From Desulfobacterales bacterium (lineage in GTDB: Bacteria; Desulfobacterota; Syntrophobacteria; B119-G9): DNA of 10,002 nt. The translations under genes and the position numbers were made by a program. The notes beneath the pieces were generated by a model. The model saw nothing but the letters and a program-made list of their open reading frames with translations, had not been told where the DNA came from and did not search any database. This document shows, piece by piece, positions 1-5,515 of the stretch (positions are counted from its first letter, which is position 1; every line of letters begins with the position of its first letter). Location of the stretch: the NCBI GenBank assembly GCA_026992215.1, contig JALXAI010000571.1, positions 1 to 10,002 of the forward strand, written 5' to 3'.

Positions 1-148
1 GTTGCAGGAAATGGACCTTGTAATGATTTTAACGGATCACTCCGACTACGACTACGAATGGATAGTCAAAAACTCGCAACTCGTCCTTGACACCAGGAAC
101 GCGACAAAAGACGTGAAGGCAGGTCGAGAAAAGATCGTCAAGGCTTAA
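1..148 (+). CDS. Nucleotide-sugar dehydrogenase, C-terminal fragment (UDP-N-acetylglucosamine/galactosamine 6-dehydrogenase type)
   Basis: Only the last 48 residues are in the window, read from base 2 to a TAA at 146-148; the gene begins upstream. The visible peptide has the hallmark C-terminal pattern of the UDP-glucose/GDP-mannose dehydrogenase family: a beta strand (DLVMILTDHSDYDY), then a strand ending in LVLDTRNATK. The TDHS-x-YDY and DTRNATK wording is closer to the UDP-HexNAc 6-dehydrogenases (WecC/WbpA/TviB group) than to UDP-glucose dehydrogenase. These enzymes oxidise C6 of a nucleotide sugar to the uronic acid using two NAD+, supplying cytoplasmic precursors for O-antigen, capsule or exopolysaccharide. 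The catalytic Cys and the Rossmann domain lie outside the window, so substrate specificity cannot be judged. It is probably the 3' end of a polysaccharide gene cluster, since what follows is a long non-coding stretch. Confidence 0.88.
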   Translation, partial: LQEMDLVMILTDHSDYDYEWIVKNSQLVLDTRNATKDVKAGREKIVKA

Positions 149-272
149 CCCCTTATTCCGGCATCGGTAGAGGGAATGCCAATTTAAATACTTTCCGGGA
201 GAAAAGTTGTGAGGTTGTTGAGTGCCATAATGTTCGTGCCAAGATTTGCACGTTAATGCTCATCACAGGCGG

Positions 273-330
273 GGATCGACCCTCCGGAGTCGGATCCACG
301 ACCCTCCGGAGGCGGATCCACGACCCTGAG
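273..330. repeat. Short tandem repeat, 22-bp unit, about 2.6 copies
   Basis: Three head-to-tail units each begin GGATC and contain GACCCT. The middle unit (292-313, 22 bp) is complete and carries the perfect palindrome CCTCCGGAGG (303-312). The first unit (273-291) lacks three bases and has CTCCGGAG. The third (314-330) stops after GACCCTGAG. The unit junctions form GGATCC palindromes. I cannot tell whether this is a local duplication or a member of a genome-wide family. Confidence 0.7.
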
Positions 331-426
331 AGGAGTTTTAAGTTTTACGTTTTATTTTAGTTAAGAACCACCTGCCGCAAAACTGCACGGCTCATTTCTG
401 CAATCGCCGCGCGCCGATTGGAAAAA

Positions 427-447
427 TTACAAATTTTGTCTTTGTAA
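427..447. promoter_or_regulatory. Inverted repeat TTACAAA-N7-TTTGTAA
   Basis: Perfect 7-bp arms (427-433 and 441-447) are separated by seven bases in an AT-rich patch. The geometry suits a dimeric regulator's operator or a small hairpin, but no gene start lies close downstream and no promoter boxes are obvious. It could be chance in AT-rich DNA. Confidence 0.3.
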
Positions 448-522
448 ACTTTACCTGCCCTCTTAAATCCCATTGGGTGGTATTTAACGCGGGCACTTTA
501 TGCTGTTTCAAAGCAAAGCGGT

Positions 523-566
523 GTCCTGAGCTTGCCGAAGGGCGCTGTCCTGAGCCTGCCGAAGGG
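523..566. repeat. Pair of 20-bp direct repeats (GTCCTGAGCYTGCCGAAGGG)
   Basis: Two copies, 523-542 and 547-566, differ at a single base (T or C at position 10 of the unit) and are offset by 24 bases. The motif, or its complement beginning CCCTTCGGCA, resembles short dispersed intergenic repeats seen in many environmental bacterial genomes. When translated they give peptides such as PELAEG or PEPAEG, a known source of spurious small ORFs. A 14-base match to the core also occurs inside the glycosyltransferase gene at 4014-4027. Confidence 0.75.
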
Positions 567-631
567 TCGCACCCTTTATTTTGGTTACCTCTCTGTTGCC
601 GTGAACAGTTCCGGCGAAAAGGTGCCTCCGG

Positions 632-1153
632 TCACATCCCCAGAAGATCCATCAATCTGTTTCTGTTTTCGATATAGTCATCGGTGAAAAGCGGCTTACA
701 CCGCTCAAGTTCAGCCTCTCCACCGGCGAGCTGCGTGGCAAAGACAAAGCAGCTGGAAGCACCGCATTCCTTGCAGTTTGTTTTTGGTAGCAGTTTATAA
801 ATTTCCATTGCCGTGGGAGGTTTCTTCGCTTCCTCGCTGGGAGTTATTTCATTCCTTTTCTCCCACGTGCTATTAATCAAATCAACTATTTCCTTAATTA
901 CCTTTTTCGCCTCTTCCCGGTCCGCCAGGCTGGTGGCTCCTATTTCCATCGGCCGTACCGCGATCCTTCTGTTGCCCTCCCTCCAGATAAGGGTTTTGGT
1001 AGACGGATCATAAAAAGTCTTTTTAATGACAGCGTTCAGGTAAGGGATTACTGCTGATATGTCTTTCGTCAGAAAAGCCTTGGCACTCCAAGTGGGCGAT
1101 CCCGGAATACATGGCGGCTCGAATACTTCCAGACGATAGTCTTCAACCAGCAT
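632..1153 (-). CDS. 4Fe-4S domain protein (CODH/ACS corrinoid gamma-subunit-type Fe-S domain)
   Basis: This is a 173-residue protein if translation starts at the ATG ending at 1153. That ATG is preceded by a strong GGAGGTGG five bases upstream on this strand. A GTG at 1195 and an ATG at 1168 in the same frame would extend it but have no comparable ribosome site. Near the C terminus, LPKTNCKECGASSCFVFA carries Cys127, 130, 135 and 152. This C-x2-C-x4-C-x16-C pattern matches the 4Fe-4S domain (PF04060 type) found at the start of acetyl-CoA decarbonylase/synthase gamma subunits and in RnfB-like proteins. The first 115 or so residues are not a domain I recognise; they contain a further Cys15. It is probably a soluble cytoplasmic redox or corrinoid-related protein. 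A single cluster and no corrinoid-binding domain argue against a full methyltransferase. The function is unknown. Confidence 0.82.
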   Translation of the reverse strand: MLVEDYRLEVFEPPCIPGSPTWSAKAFLTKDISAVIPYLNAVIKKTFYDPSTKTLIWREGNRRIAVRPMEIGATSLADREEAKKVIKEIVDLINSTWEKRNEITPSEEAKKPPTAMEIYKLLPKTNCKECGASSCFVFATQLAGGEAELERCKPLFTDDYIENRNRLMDLLGM

Positions 1154-1199
1154 TTTTCCCACCTCCATTATCTGGAAAGTTCTAAGATCTCCCACTGTT

Positions 1200-1227
1200 A
1201 ATTTAAGATACTTGCATAAAAAGTCAA
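1200..1227 (-). promoter_or_regulatory. Candidate sigma70 promoter for the 4Fe-4S gene
   Basis: On the minus strand, TTGACT (1222-1227) and TAAATT (1200-1205) are 16 bases apart. Transcription would start around 1193, leaving a leader of about 40 bases before the ATG ending at 1153. This also favours the ATG over the upstream GTG at 1195. It is an eye-matched consensus only. Confidence 0.4.
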
Positions 1228-1259
1228 ATCTCCGTAGACACTTTTTAGTTTTATGCCGG

Positions 1260-1288
1260 TTGACTTGGGCTGGTTTGGGTGTTTCAAT
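1260..1288 (+). promoter_or_regulatory. Candidate sigma70 promoter for the exported Ig-like protein
   Basis: TTGACT (1260-1265) and TTCAAT (1283-1288) are spaced by 17 bases, with the gene's ATG at 1343. The -10 box lies entirely within the left arm of the inverted repeat at 1281-1299, so a protein bound there would block the polymerase. Confidence 0.4.
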
Positions 1289-1299
1289 AACATTGAAAC
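1281..1299. promoter_or_regulatory. Perfect inverted repeat GTTTCAAT-AAC-ATTGAAAC, operator-like
   Basis: Two perfect 8-bp arms (1281-1288, 1292-1299) flank a 3-base centre, 44 bases before the ATG of the exported protein. The repeat overlaps the candidate -10 box. Size and placement are typical of an operator for a dimeric helix-turn-helix repressor. No regulator gene that obviously uses it is adjacent, though the ribbon-helix-helix-like gene at 2154-2603 is near. Confidence 0.5.
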
Positions 1300-1342
1300 G
1301 TGACGAAGAGGGACGGAAAGAGTATTCATGCGGAGGACTGAA

Positions 1343-2146
1343 ATGGAAAAAACCTGCAAGCTGACGGTTTATTTATCAGTATTTCTTTTAATTTTCCTGG
1401 TCTTGAGCCGTGTAAGCATGGCATACAGTGATATTGACACTGAAGACGGGGATGACACCTACGATATCCAGGTATTGAAACCAAACGGAGGGGAAAAACT
1501 TGTGGCCGGCCAAAACTACCAAATATCGTGGTTTGCCGGTTCAGCCATTGAATATGTCAGGATCGAGTATTCACCTGATGGAGGAAAGACCTGGAGGGTT
1601 ATAGCTAACGATGTCAAGATGGAAGATACCTACGGTTACTTTACCTGGAAGGTGCCATGTACCATTTCGGATAAGTGCGAATTAAAAATATCGAATCCGT
1701 TTGGTACCAGGTACGACTACAGCTTTGGGATGTTTTCCATTGTAGATAACCAGCCTCCAAAGCTTTCTCTATCTGTTCAAAAGAAAAGCCTGTGGCCGCC
1801 GGATCACAGGATGGTTGACATAGGACTAAAATACAGCGTGGTGGATAATTGTGATCCCGGCCCCGAGGTCAAGATCAAGATCACCAGTGATGAGCCCACG
1901 GCTTCCGATGAATCGTCGGGAGGCGCAAGGTATTACCCTGACGCCATCATAAAAAAAGGCGGCAGGGTATTTCTCAGGGCCGAATGCTCCGGAAACGGAG
2001 ACGGCCGGGTATACCAGATAACGATAATTGCCAGGGATTCCTCGGGAAACTCCGCCAGTTCCAGCGTGTTTGTAAGGGTAAACAGAAAGAAAAACCTGGT
2101 CGCGGTAAACTCGGGCCAGTACTACGACGCAACAGCCAGGAATTAG
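1343..2146 (+). CDS. Exported protein with Ig-like (Kre9/Knh1-type) domain and C-terminal LWPPDH-type domain
   Basis: This is a 267-residue protein from the ATG at 1343, which has GGAGG six bases upstream (1332-1336). An in-frame ATG at 1328 lacks a good ribosome site. Residues 1-28 form a signal peptide: basic start, hydrophobic VYLSVFLLIFLVL core, then likely cleavage after SMA. Residues 41-135 match the surface domain with the signature I-x-VLKPNGGE-x-L-x-AGQ-x-Y-x-ISW and YSPDGGKTW, known in many secreted adhesin-like proteins. Residues 140-248 form a second beta-rich domain with LWPPDHRMVDI, DNCDPGP and SGNGDGRVYQIT, also seen in secreted multidomain proteins. Cys170 and Cys215 may form a disulfide in that domain. 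No sortase signal, lipobox or C-terminal sorting domain is visible, so it is probably periplasmic, surface-bound or released. The gene ends seven bases before the stop of the convergent gene. Confidence 0.8.
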   Translation: MEKTCKLTVYLSVFLLIFLVLSRVSMAYSDIDTEDGDDTYDIQVLKPNGGEKLVAGQNYQISWFAGSAIEYVRIEYSPDGGKTWRVIANDVKMEDTYGYFTWKVPCTISDKCELKISNPFGTRYDYSFGMFSIVDNQPPKLSLSVQKKSLWPPDHRMVDIGLKYSVVDNCDPGPEVKIKITSDEPTASDESSGGARYYPDAIIKKGGRVFLRAECSGNGDGRVYQITIIARDSSGNSASSSVFVRVNRKKNLVAVNSGQYYDATARN

Positions 2147-2153
2147 GGAAATT

Positions 2154-2603
2154 TCAAAACCTGTCTTTAATTTCGTCCCATTTCAGGGCTACTCCGCGCA
2201 GCCAGCCGCGGAGGTATGCGGCTTTTTCGGGAGAGCTGCTTTCAAGCTCTTTGAGGCGGTCATGCAACAGTGAATCGTAAATTTCTCCCGGAATTATTTC
2301 GTCAAGATTGAAACGTTCGGAAAACTCATCAAGCTTCTTATATATGTTAACTGTTTCCATGAAAGCCCGGTAACTGAAGTTCCCGGCATCTTTCTTTCCA
2401 TCTTCAGTCCCGCGATTTTCCCATAGTTCTATGTAGTCCGCCATTTTTATCTCTACTCTGCCCTCTTCCCGCCGTTTTTCAAGTTTTTCAATTTCCCTTG
2501 AAAGTGCCCTGGAACATATTTCGGAAACATCGATTTTACCCTTCAAGCTTTCGACTTTTTCAAAAAGATCGTCGGGTAAAAGCACCACGATTCCTTTAGC
2601 CAC
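2154..2603 (-). CDS. Small ribbon-helix-helix-like protein, possible antitoxin or regulator
   Basis: A 149-residue protein starts at GTG (2601-2603) with a strong AAGGAGGG just upstream on this strand. The N-terminal 45 residues read as a short beta strand (GIVVLLPDDLFEKVE), then KGKIDVSEICSRALSREIEKLEKRREE. This is the strand-helix-helix pattern of CopG/CcdA-type proteins, and the xDVSEICxRAL wording resembles CcdA-family antitoxins. Residues 50-149 are charged and helical (DSLLHDRLKELE, YLRGWLRGVALKWDEI), with no known catalytic motif. If it is an antitoxin, the partner is missing: no compact toxin-like ORF lies on either side. A solitary DNA-binding protein is therefore equally likely. It converges on the exported-protein gene with a 7-base gap. 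Confidence 0.65.
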   Translation of the reverse strand: MAKGIVVLLPDDLFEKVESLKGKIDVSEICSRALSREIEKLEKRREEGRVEIKMADYIELWENRGTEDGKKDAGNFSYRAFMETVNIYKKLDEFSERFNLDEIIPGEIYDSLLHDRLKELESSSPEKAAYLRGWLRGVALKWDEIKDRF

Positions 2604-3097
2604 GAAACCCTCCTTGTCCTTGAAACTTCGAAAATTTTATCACAGATAGGCAGCCTTAAATCAAAATAGTGGCAGCCCGGGGATAAGACATCAGATCTCC
2701 AATACAACTTCAGGAAACCATTCCCGCGCTCTTGTCTTATTCTAATACTTTTTTGTCGCAACCTCCAGGCAACAGGTTACCAGTACTGGCAGTTATGATG
2801 CCTATCATGATTACATCTGATCACGCCAGCACTTTTTACCCCTTGCGATTAATGGCGAGGTAAAACAGGGGCACAAAGCCGGATATTATCTACGAAAGCA
2901 GTGCCATCGGTGACGTATCTGCGCTCTTTCTCTTCTTGACACCTGGCCGGGTTTATCATATATGAACAGGGACACTAAAATTGTTACTCACCCTTAACGC
3001 TGCTTTGCTGGACACGATCTCCATTAATGTAGGCATGTACTGTTTCGGCTTAGGTTTATTTCCAACTAGTTCTGCAAAACTCATCGAGGAGGTTGCT
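2604..3097. other. Non-coding interval between the RHH-like gene and khpA
   Basis: No supported gene is present. On the minus strand, a possible promoter for the RHH-like gene reads TTGATT followed 17 bases later by GATAAA (around 2638-2670). A plus-strand promoter candidate for khpA is at 2936-2964. An imperfect hairpin lies at 2834-2865, with TTTTACC paired to GGTAAAA plus an inner four-pair stem. It has no T-run on either strand, so it is not a simple terminator. Short frames here (2543-2761 minus, and the upstream extension of khpA from 2981) lack ribosome sites and recognisable sequence. Confidence 0.55.
2936..2964 (+). promoter_or_regulatory. Candidate sigma70 promoter for the khpA cluster
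   Basis: A perfect TTGACA (2936-2941) is followed 17 bases later by TATATG (2959-2964), which matches TATAAT at four of six positions. Transcription would start near 2971, giving a leader of roughly 125 bases before the khpA GTG at 3098. This is long for such a gene and could hold regulation. Confidence 0.4.
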
Positions 3098-3328
3098 GTG
3101 AAAGAGCTAATTGAAACTATTGCTAAAGCACTTGTCGAACATCCAGATCAGGTCGAAGTAAAAGAGATATGCGGGAAACATACTTCTGTTTTCGAACTTC
3201 GAACGGCGAAAGAAGATCTGGGAAAGGTCATAGGTAAAGAAGGAAGGAATGCTCAGGCTATCAGGACGATTCTGAATGCGGTGTCTACGAAACACCGTAA
3301 ACGCTCGGTATTGGAGATCGTTGAGTAG
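3098..3328 (+). CDS. khpA: KH-domain RNA-binding protein KhpA (YlqC family)
   Basis: A 76-residue protein starts at the GTG at 3098, which has an excellent GAGGAGG (3086-3092) five bases upstream. A longer frame back to a TTG at 2981 is not supported. The size and sequence match KhpA: one KH domain, with LGKVIGKEGRNAQAIRTIL at residues about 46-64 containing the GKEG (GxxG) loop that contacts single-stranded RNA. KhpA acts in the cytoplasm as a small RNA chaperone, in some bacteria paired with KhpB (Jag), and affects cell division and mRNA or sRNA stability. The usual neighbours rpsP, rimM and trmD are absent. Here its TAG overlaps a possible GTG of the next small gene, so it heads a compact three-gene cluster. 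Confidence 0.93.
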   Translation: MKELIETIAKALVEHPDQVEVKEICGKHTSVFELRTAKEDLGKVIGKEGRNAQAIRTILNAVSTKHRKRSVLEIVE

Positions 3329-3336
3329 TGGGTCAT

Positions 3337-3591
3337 ATGGCAAAAGATAATACACCGGAATGCTTTGGAGATCCAGACACCGTTTCTCCAATTGGCAAAG
3401 AAGGGTTTCCGGAGCCCCAGGAGAAGTGTCTGGCATGCACACATCTGAAACCGTGTCTGAAGGCAGCATGGATCAAGCGTCATCCTGCGGAAGATTACAA
3501 GTTTAGTTTTGAAGAAAACAGCACTATTACCAGGATTAGCAGGTTCTGCAAGAGATGGTCTCGGCTTAAGCTCGAGCAGAGCGAACATTGA
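3337..3591 (+). CDS. Small Cys-motif protein of unknown function
   Basis: An 84-residue protein is read from the ATG at 3337. A GTG at 3328, overlapping the khpA stop, would add three residues, and neither start has a convincing ribosome site. It begins near an ECFGDPDTV segment and has a C-x2-C-x5-C group, CLACTHLKPCLKAA (Cys31, Cys34, Cys40), plus Cys9 and Cys71. From memory this resembles short Desulfobacterota proteins with an ECFG...C-x2-C...CL-x-A pattern, whose role is unknown. The cysteines could bind zinc or an Fe-S cluster. There is no signal peptide or membrane segment. It is translationally coupled: its TGA (3589-3591) overlaps the ATG of the downstream glycosyltransferase as TGATG. 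That packing is the best evidence that the gene is real. Confidence 0.68.
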   Translation: MAKDNTPECFGDPDTVSPIGKEGFPEPQEKCLACTHLKPCLKAAWIKRHPAEDYKFSFEENSTITRISRFCKRWSRLKLEQSEH

Positions 3592-4610
3592 TGAGCAATT
3601 CTTTCAGGTTTCTTCTTTATCATCAGGGAGCGCTGGGTGATTTTGTTCTAGCGCTTCCAATACTGGAATCTCTTCACTTTAAGTTCCCGAAAGCAAGGTT
3701 TACAATAGTAGCCAGTAACGACAATCTTGGTTTGATTGCTTCAAGGCCTTATCTGGAGAAAGCCGTATCAAGGGATCTTTCGTGTCTTGCCATCCTTTTC
3801 CAAGATGCCCCCTCGGATATGAGAAACCTGGAAAGAATACTTGAATTTCCTTTTGATCTGGCGTTTCTATTCGGACAAAGCAACCTTCCGACACTTGCAA
3901 AAAATATTTCTCTGCAAGGAGTCGGCACGGTTTACCAAATATCTTCATTTCCCGGGGCACACCACAGGGAACATGTAACGGATTTCTTATATAGACAGTT
4001 CTCAAGGCAGGGGCTGAGCCTGCCGAAAAAGAAAGCCGTGGTGGATCCCCTCGAAGCCGAAAAGCGGAGAGGAACAGATTATGCTGGATATTTGCTTAAG
4101 AATTTTAAAGAAATAGTGGTTCTCCATCCAGGTAGCGGGAGTCGCAAAAAAGTCTGGCCGCTGAGGTACTGGAAGGCACTTATGGCGTTATTTGAACGGA
4201 ATAAACAAATAGCCACGGTCATGCTGAGTGGTCCCGCAGATGGCGAGATAACGGCGAAATTGTTCCGCAATGATACCTCTACGCGCCTTCACATGGTCAA
4301 GAACTGGTCTCTGCCCGAAGTCGTTGGCCTGTTGGAAAAGGCCTCCCTTTACATGGGAAACGATTCGGGCATCAGTCACCTGGCGGCGGCAGTTGGAGTA
4401 TCGAGCATTGTTATCTTTGGCCCCAGCGACCCGCGAGTGTGGGGCCCACGTGGTGAAAATGTGACCATAGTAAGAGAAACATGGTCATATCCCGAGAACA
4501 TGCTACTGGAGAAAAATTCTTCCGAGGTACGAATCCCGGATCATGTCATAAATGCCATAAAGTCCGCTATGTCTCCAAAGGATCCTCCTTCCTTGATACC
4601 TACGGCCTAA
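3591..4610 (+). CDS. Glycosyltransferase family 9 protein (heptosyltransferase-like)
   Basis: This is a 339-residue protein with ATG at 3591 overlapping the previous gene's stop (TGATG); a TTG at 3588 is an unlikely alternative. It has the two-lobed GT9/GT-B layout. The N terminus FRFLLYHQGALGDFVLALP (residues 5-23) carries the GxLGD loop, whose Asp17 is the probable catalytic base in ADP-heptose transferases. The C-terminal donor-binding lobe has VVLHPGSGSRKKVWP (from about 176) and YMGNDSGISHLAAAVG (254-269), followed by IFGPSDPRVWGP. Heptosyltransferases of this family add heptose from ADP-heptose to the lipopolysaccharide inner core at the cytoplasmic face of the inner membrane. The length is normal. 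Specificity (WaaC, WaaF, WaaQ or another sugar) cannot be set from sequence alone, so no symbol is given. A 14-base piece of the intergenic repeat family occurs at 4014-4027, encoding part of QGLSLPKK. Confidence 0.88.
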   Translation: MSNSFRFLLYHQGALGDFVLALPILESLHFKFPKARFTIVASNDNLGLIASRPYLEKAVSRDLSCLAILFQDAPSDMRNLERILEFPFDLAFLFGQSNLPTLAKNISLQGVGTVYQISSFPGAHHREHVTDFLYRQFSRQGLSLPKKKAVVDPLEAEKRRGTDYAGYLLKNFKEIVVLHPGSGSRKKVWPLRYWKALMALFERNKQIATVMLSGPADGEITAKLFRNDTSTRLHMVKNWSLPEVVGLLEKASLYMGNDSGISHLAAAVGVSSIVIFGPSDPRVWGPRGENVTIVRETWSYPENMLLEKNSSEVRIPDHVINAIKSAMSPKDPPSLIPTA

Positions 4611-4934
4611 CCGCGTAAGCAATAAGAAATTGCCAAAATTTTAGAAAAGAAGAACAGTCAATAGATTTCTTCATATTTATTTGCAAAAGATTCGCAGCAC
4701 GATGCAATATTAAAATCTCCTCTTCTCAATTACCTCATCCCAGGTATTTACCCTTACTCTTGCCCTTCTTCCTCCCGTGCTCCGTTGAAACCACAAACTC
4801 GGGTAAGAATCAGGGGACCCTGAACACCAGGTGTTTCGAGGACCACCATGGCACTTTTCTGTGGGAAACGGCTGCTAGCCACCCGCCACAGCACTTTGGT
4901 GCCGGGCAACTCTTCCCCCCTCAAGTACCAGATA
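4611..4934. other. Non-coding interval between convergent genes
   Basis: I see no supportable gene, promoter or strong terminator in these 324 bases between the convergent glycosyltransferase and flavodoxin-like genes. A 4-bp stem GCAC-TTTG-GTGC occurs near 4892-4903. A 31-codon minus-strand frame from 4849 lacks a ribosome site. Forward frames that run on into the flavodoxin gene are antisense shadows. Confidence 0.5.
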
Positions 4935-5411
4935 CTATCCGTGGAGCTTTTTGGCCAGCTCAGCTACCAGCTTCCCGTAGTCTCTGCATTCCTCAATGTC
5001 CTTTTCCGTCGGTTCTCCAATGGCAACAGGGCCGTAGTGGTTGCCTGTGCATACTCCCGGGATAATCATGCCATGAATTAGCCACGCCTCAAGAATGCTC
5101 ATTATGGTGGTTTCGTTTCCTCCACCTATCATTCCTGACGATGTAAAGGCACCCCCCACCTTACCTTTCATTTTTTTGAAGTACTTGACGCTTTCGTCAA
5201 TCAAGTCCTTGCAAGGAGCGGCCAAGGTTCCGAAGTAAGTGGGACTCCCCATGATAATCGCGTCAGCAGCGAACATGTCATCGATAGTAGTGTTTTTGAT
5301 CTTTTTGAGTTCGGCCACGGCTCCCTCTATTTGAGCCCCGGCAAAAATCGCTTCCGCCATCTTCCTGGTATTCCCGCTTCTGGAATAATACGTTACAAGA
5401 ATTTTTGCCAT
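4935..5411 (-). CDS. Flavodoxin-like FMN protein (NAD(P)H:quinone/FMN reductase, WrbA-related)
   Basis: A 158-residue protein starts at ATG (5409-5411) with GGGGAGG five bases upstream on this strand. The fold signature is clear. ILVTYYSRSGNTRKMAEAI (residues 4-22) is the phosphate-binding loop for FMN, and AAPCKDLID follows MGSPTYFGT (54-62). AFTSSGMIGGGNETT (88-102) is the second flavin-contact loop of WrbA-like proteins. The length is shorter than classical WrbA (about 198 residues) but normal for the simple 'flavodoxin family protein' group of anaerobes. It probably carries out FMN-dependent electron transfer or quinone and oxidative-stress reduction in the cytoplasm. The physiological partner is unknown. 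It is divergent from the DUF2914 gene, sharing a 104-base intergenic region that contains a promoter and a 20-bp palindrome. Confidence 0.9.
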   Translation of the reverse strand: MAKILVTYYSRSGNTRKMAEAIFAGAQIEGAVAELKKIKNTTIDDMFAADAIIMGSPTYFGTLAAPCKDLIDESVKYFKKMKGKVGGAFTSSGMIGGGNETTIMSILEAWLIHGMIIPGVCTGNHYGPVAIGEPTEKDIEECRDYGKLVAELAKKLHG

Positions 5412-5424
5412 GATTTCCTCCCCA

Positions 5425-5444
5425 AAAAATTAAATTTAATTTTT
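5425..5444. promoter_or_regulatory. Perfect 20-bp A/T-only palindrome
   Basis: The sequence is self-complementary over 20 bases, centred between 5434 and 5435, with half-site AAAAATTAAA. It lies 14 bases upstream of the flavodoxin ATG. On the minus strand it falls just after the predicted transcription start near 5453, so a bound repressor would block elongation. An alternative is an AT-rich UP-like element for the DUF2914 promoter. Confidence 0.4.
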
Positions 5445-5459
5445 CTATTTACTTAGGTT

Positions 5460-5488
5460 ATACTAGCAACGTAGAAATTAAGAGTCAA
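5460..5488 (-). promoter_or_regulatory. Candidate sigma70 promoter for the flavodoxin-like gene
   Basis: On the minus strand, TTGACT (5483-5488) is followed after 17 bases by TAGTAT (5460-5465). A leader of about 42 bases would precede the ATG. A weak, overlapping plus-strand -10 (TATACT, 5459-5464) may serve the divergent DUF2914 gene. Confidence 0.45.
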
Positions 5489-5515
5489 ACGCGTAACAGA
5501 AGCGGGAGTAAACTT

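Larger units (their letters stand above)
149..631. other. Non-coding interval with short repeats
   Basis: No supported gene lies in these 483 bases. The interval holds a 22-bp tandem repeat (273-330), a 7-bp inverted repeat (427-447) and a pair of 20-bp dispersed-type repeats (523-566). Weak stems occur just after the dehydrogenase stop (GGCAT at 160-164 with ATGCC at 176-180) and at CGTGC 235-239 with GCACG 248-252. Neither has a T-run after it, so I do not call a terminator. A 66-codon frame at 477-677 is discounted because much of it is translated repeat. Confidence 0.7.

Noticed and set aside
477..677. 66-codon plus-strand reading frame
   Set aside because: It is made largely of the translated 20-bp repeats (PELAEG/PEPAEG), has no ribosome site, and runs into the end of the 4Fe-4S gene on the other strand.
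1281..1299. CRISPR repeat, because GTTTCAAT and ATTGAAAC resemble typical repeat ends
   Set aside because: There is a single 19-base copy with no second repeat or regularly spaced array anywhere in the window and no cas gene. An operator explains it better.
2543..2761. 72-codon minus-strand frame as a toxin partner for the RHH-like gene
   Set aside because: It overlaps the RHH-like gene in another frame, has no ribosome site, and its sequence resembles no toxin family.
2981..3097. N-terminal extension of KhpA from an upstream TTG
   Set aside because: KhpA homologs start at the position of the GTG at 3098, which has a strong GAGGAGG. The extension is unlike the family.
4847..4849. 31-codon minus-strand frame starting here downstream of the flavodoxin gene
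   Set aside because: It has no ribosome site and no similarity I recognise; it is short enough to be chance.
4760..5081. Two overlapping plus-strand frames running into the flavodoxin gene
   Set aside because: They are antisense to a clear flavodoxin-like protein over much of their length and have no recognisable sequence.
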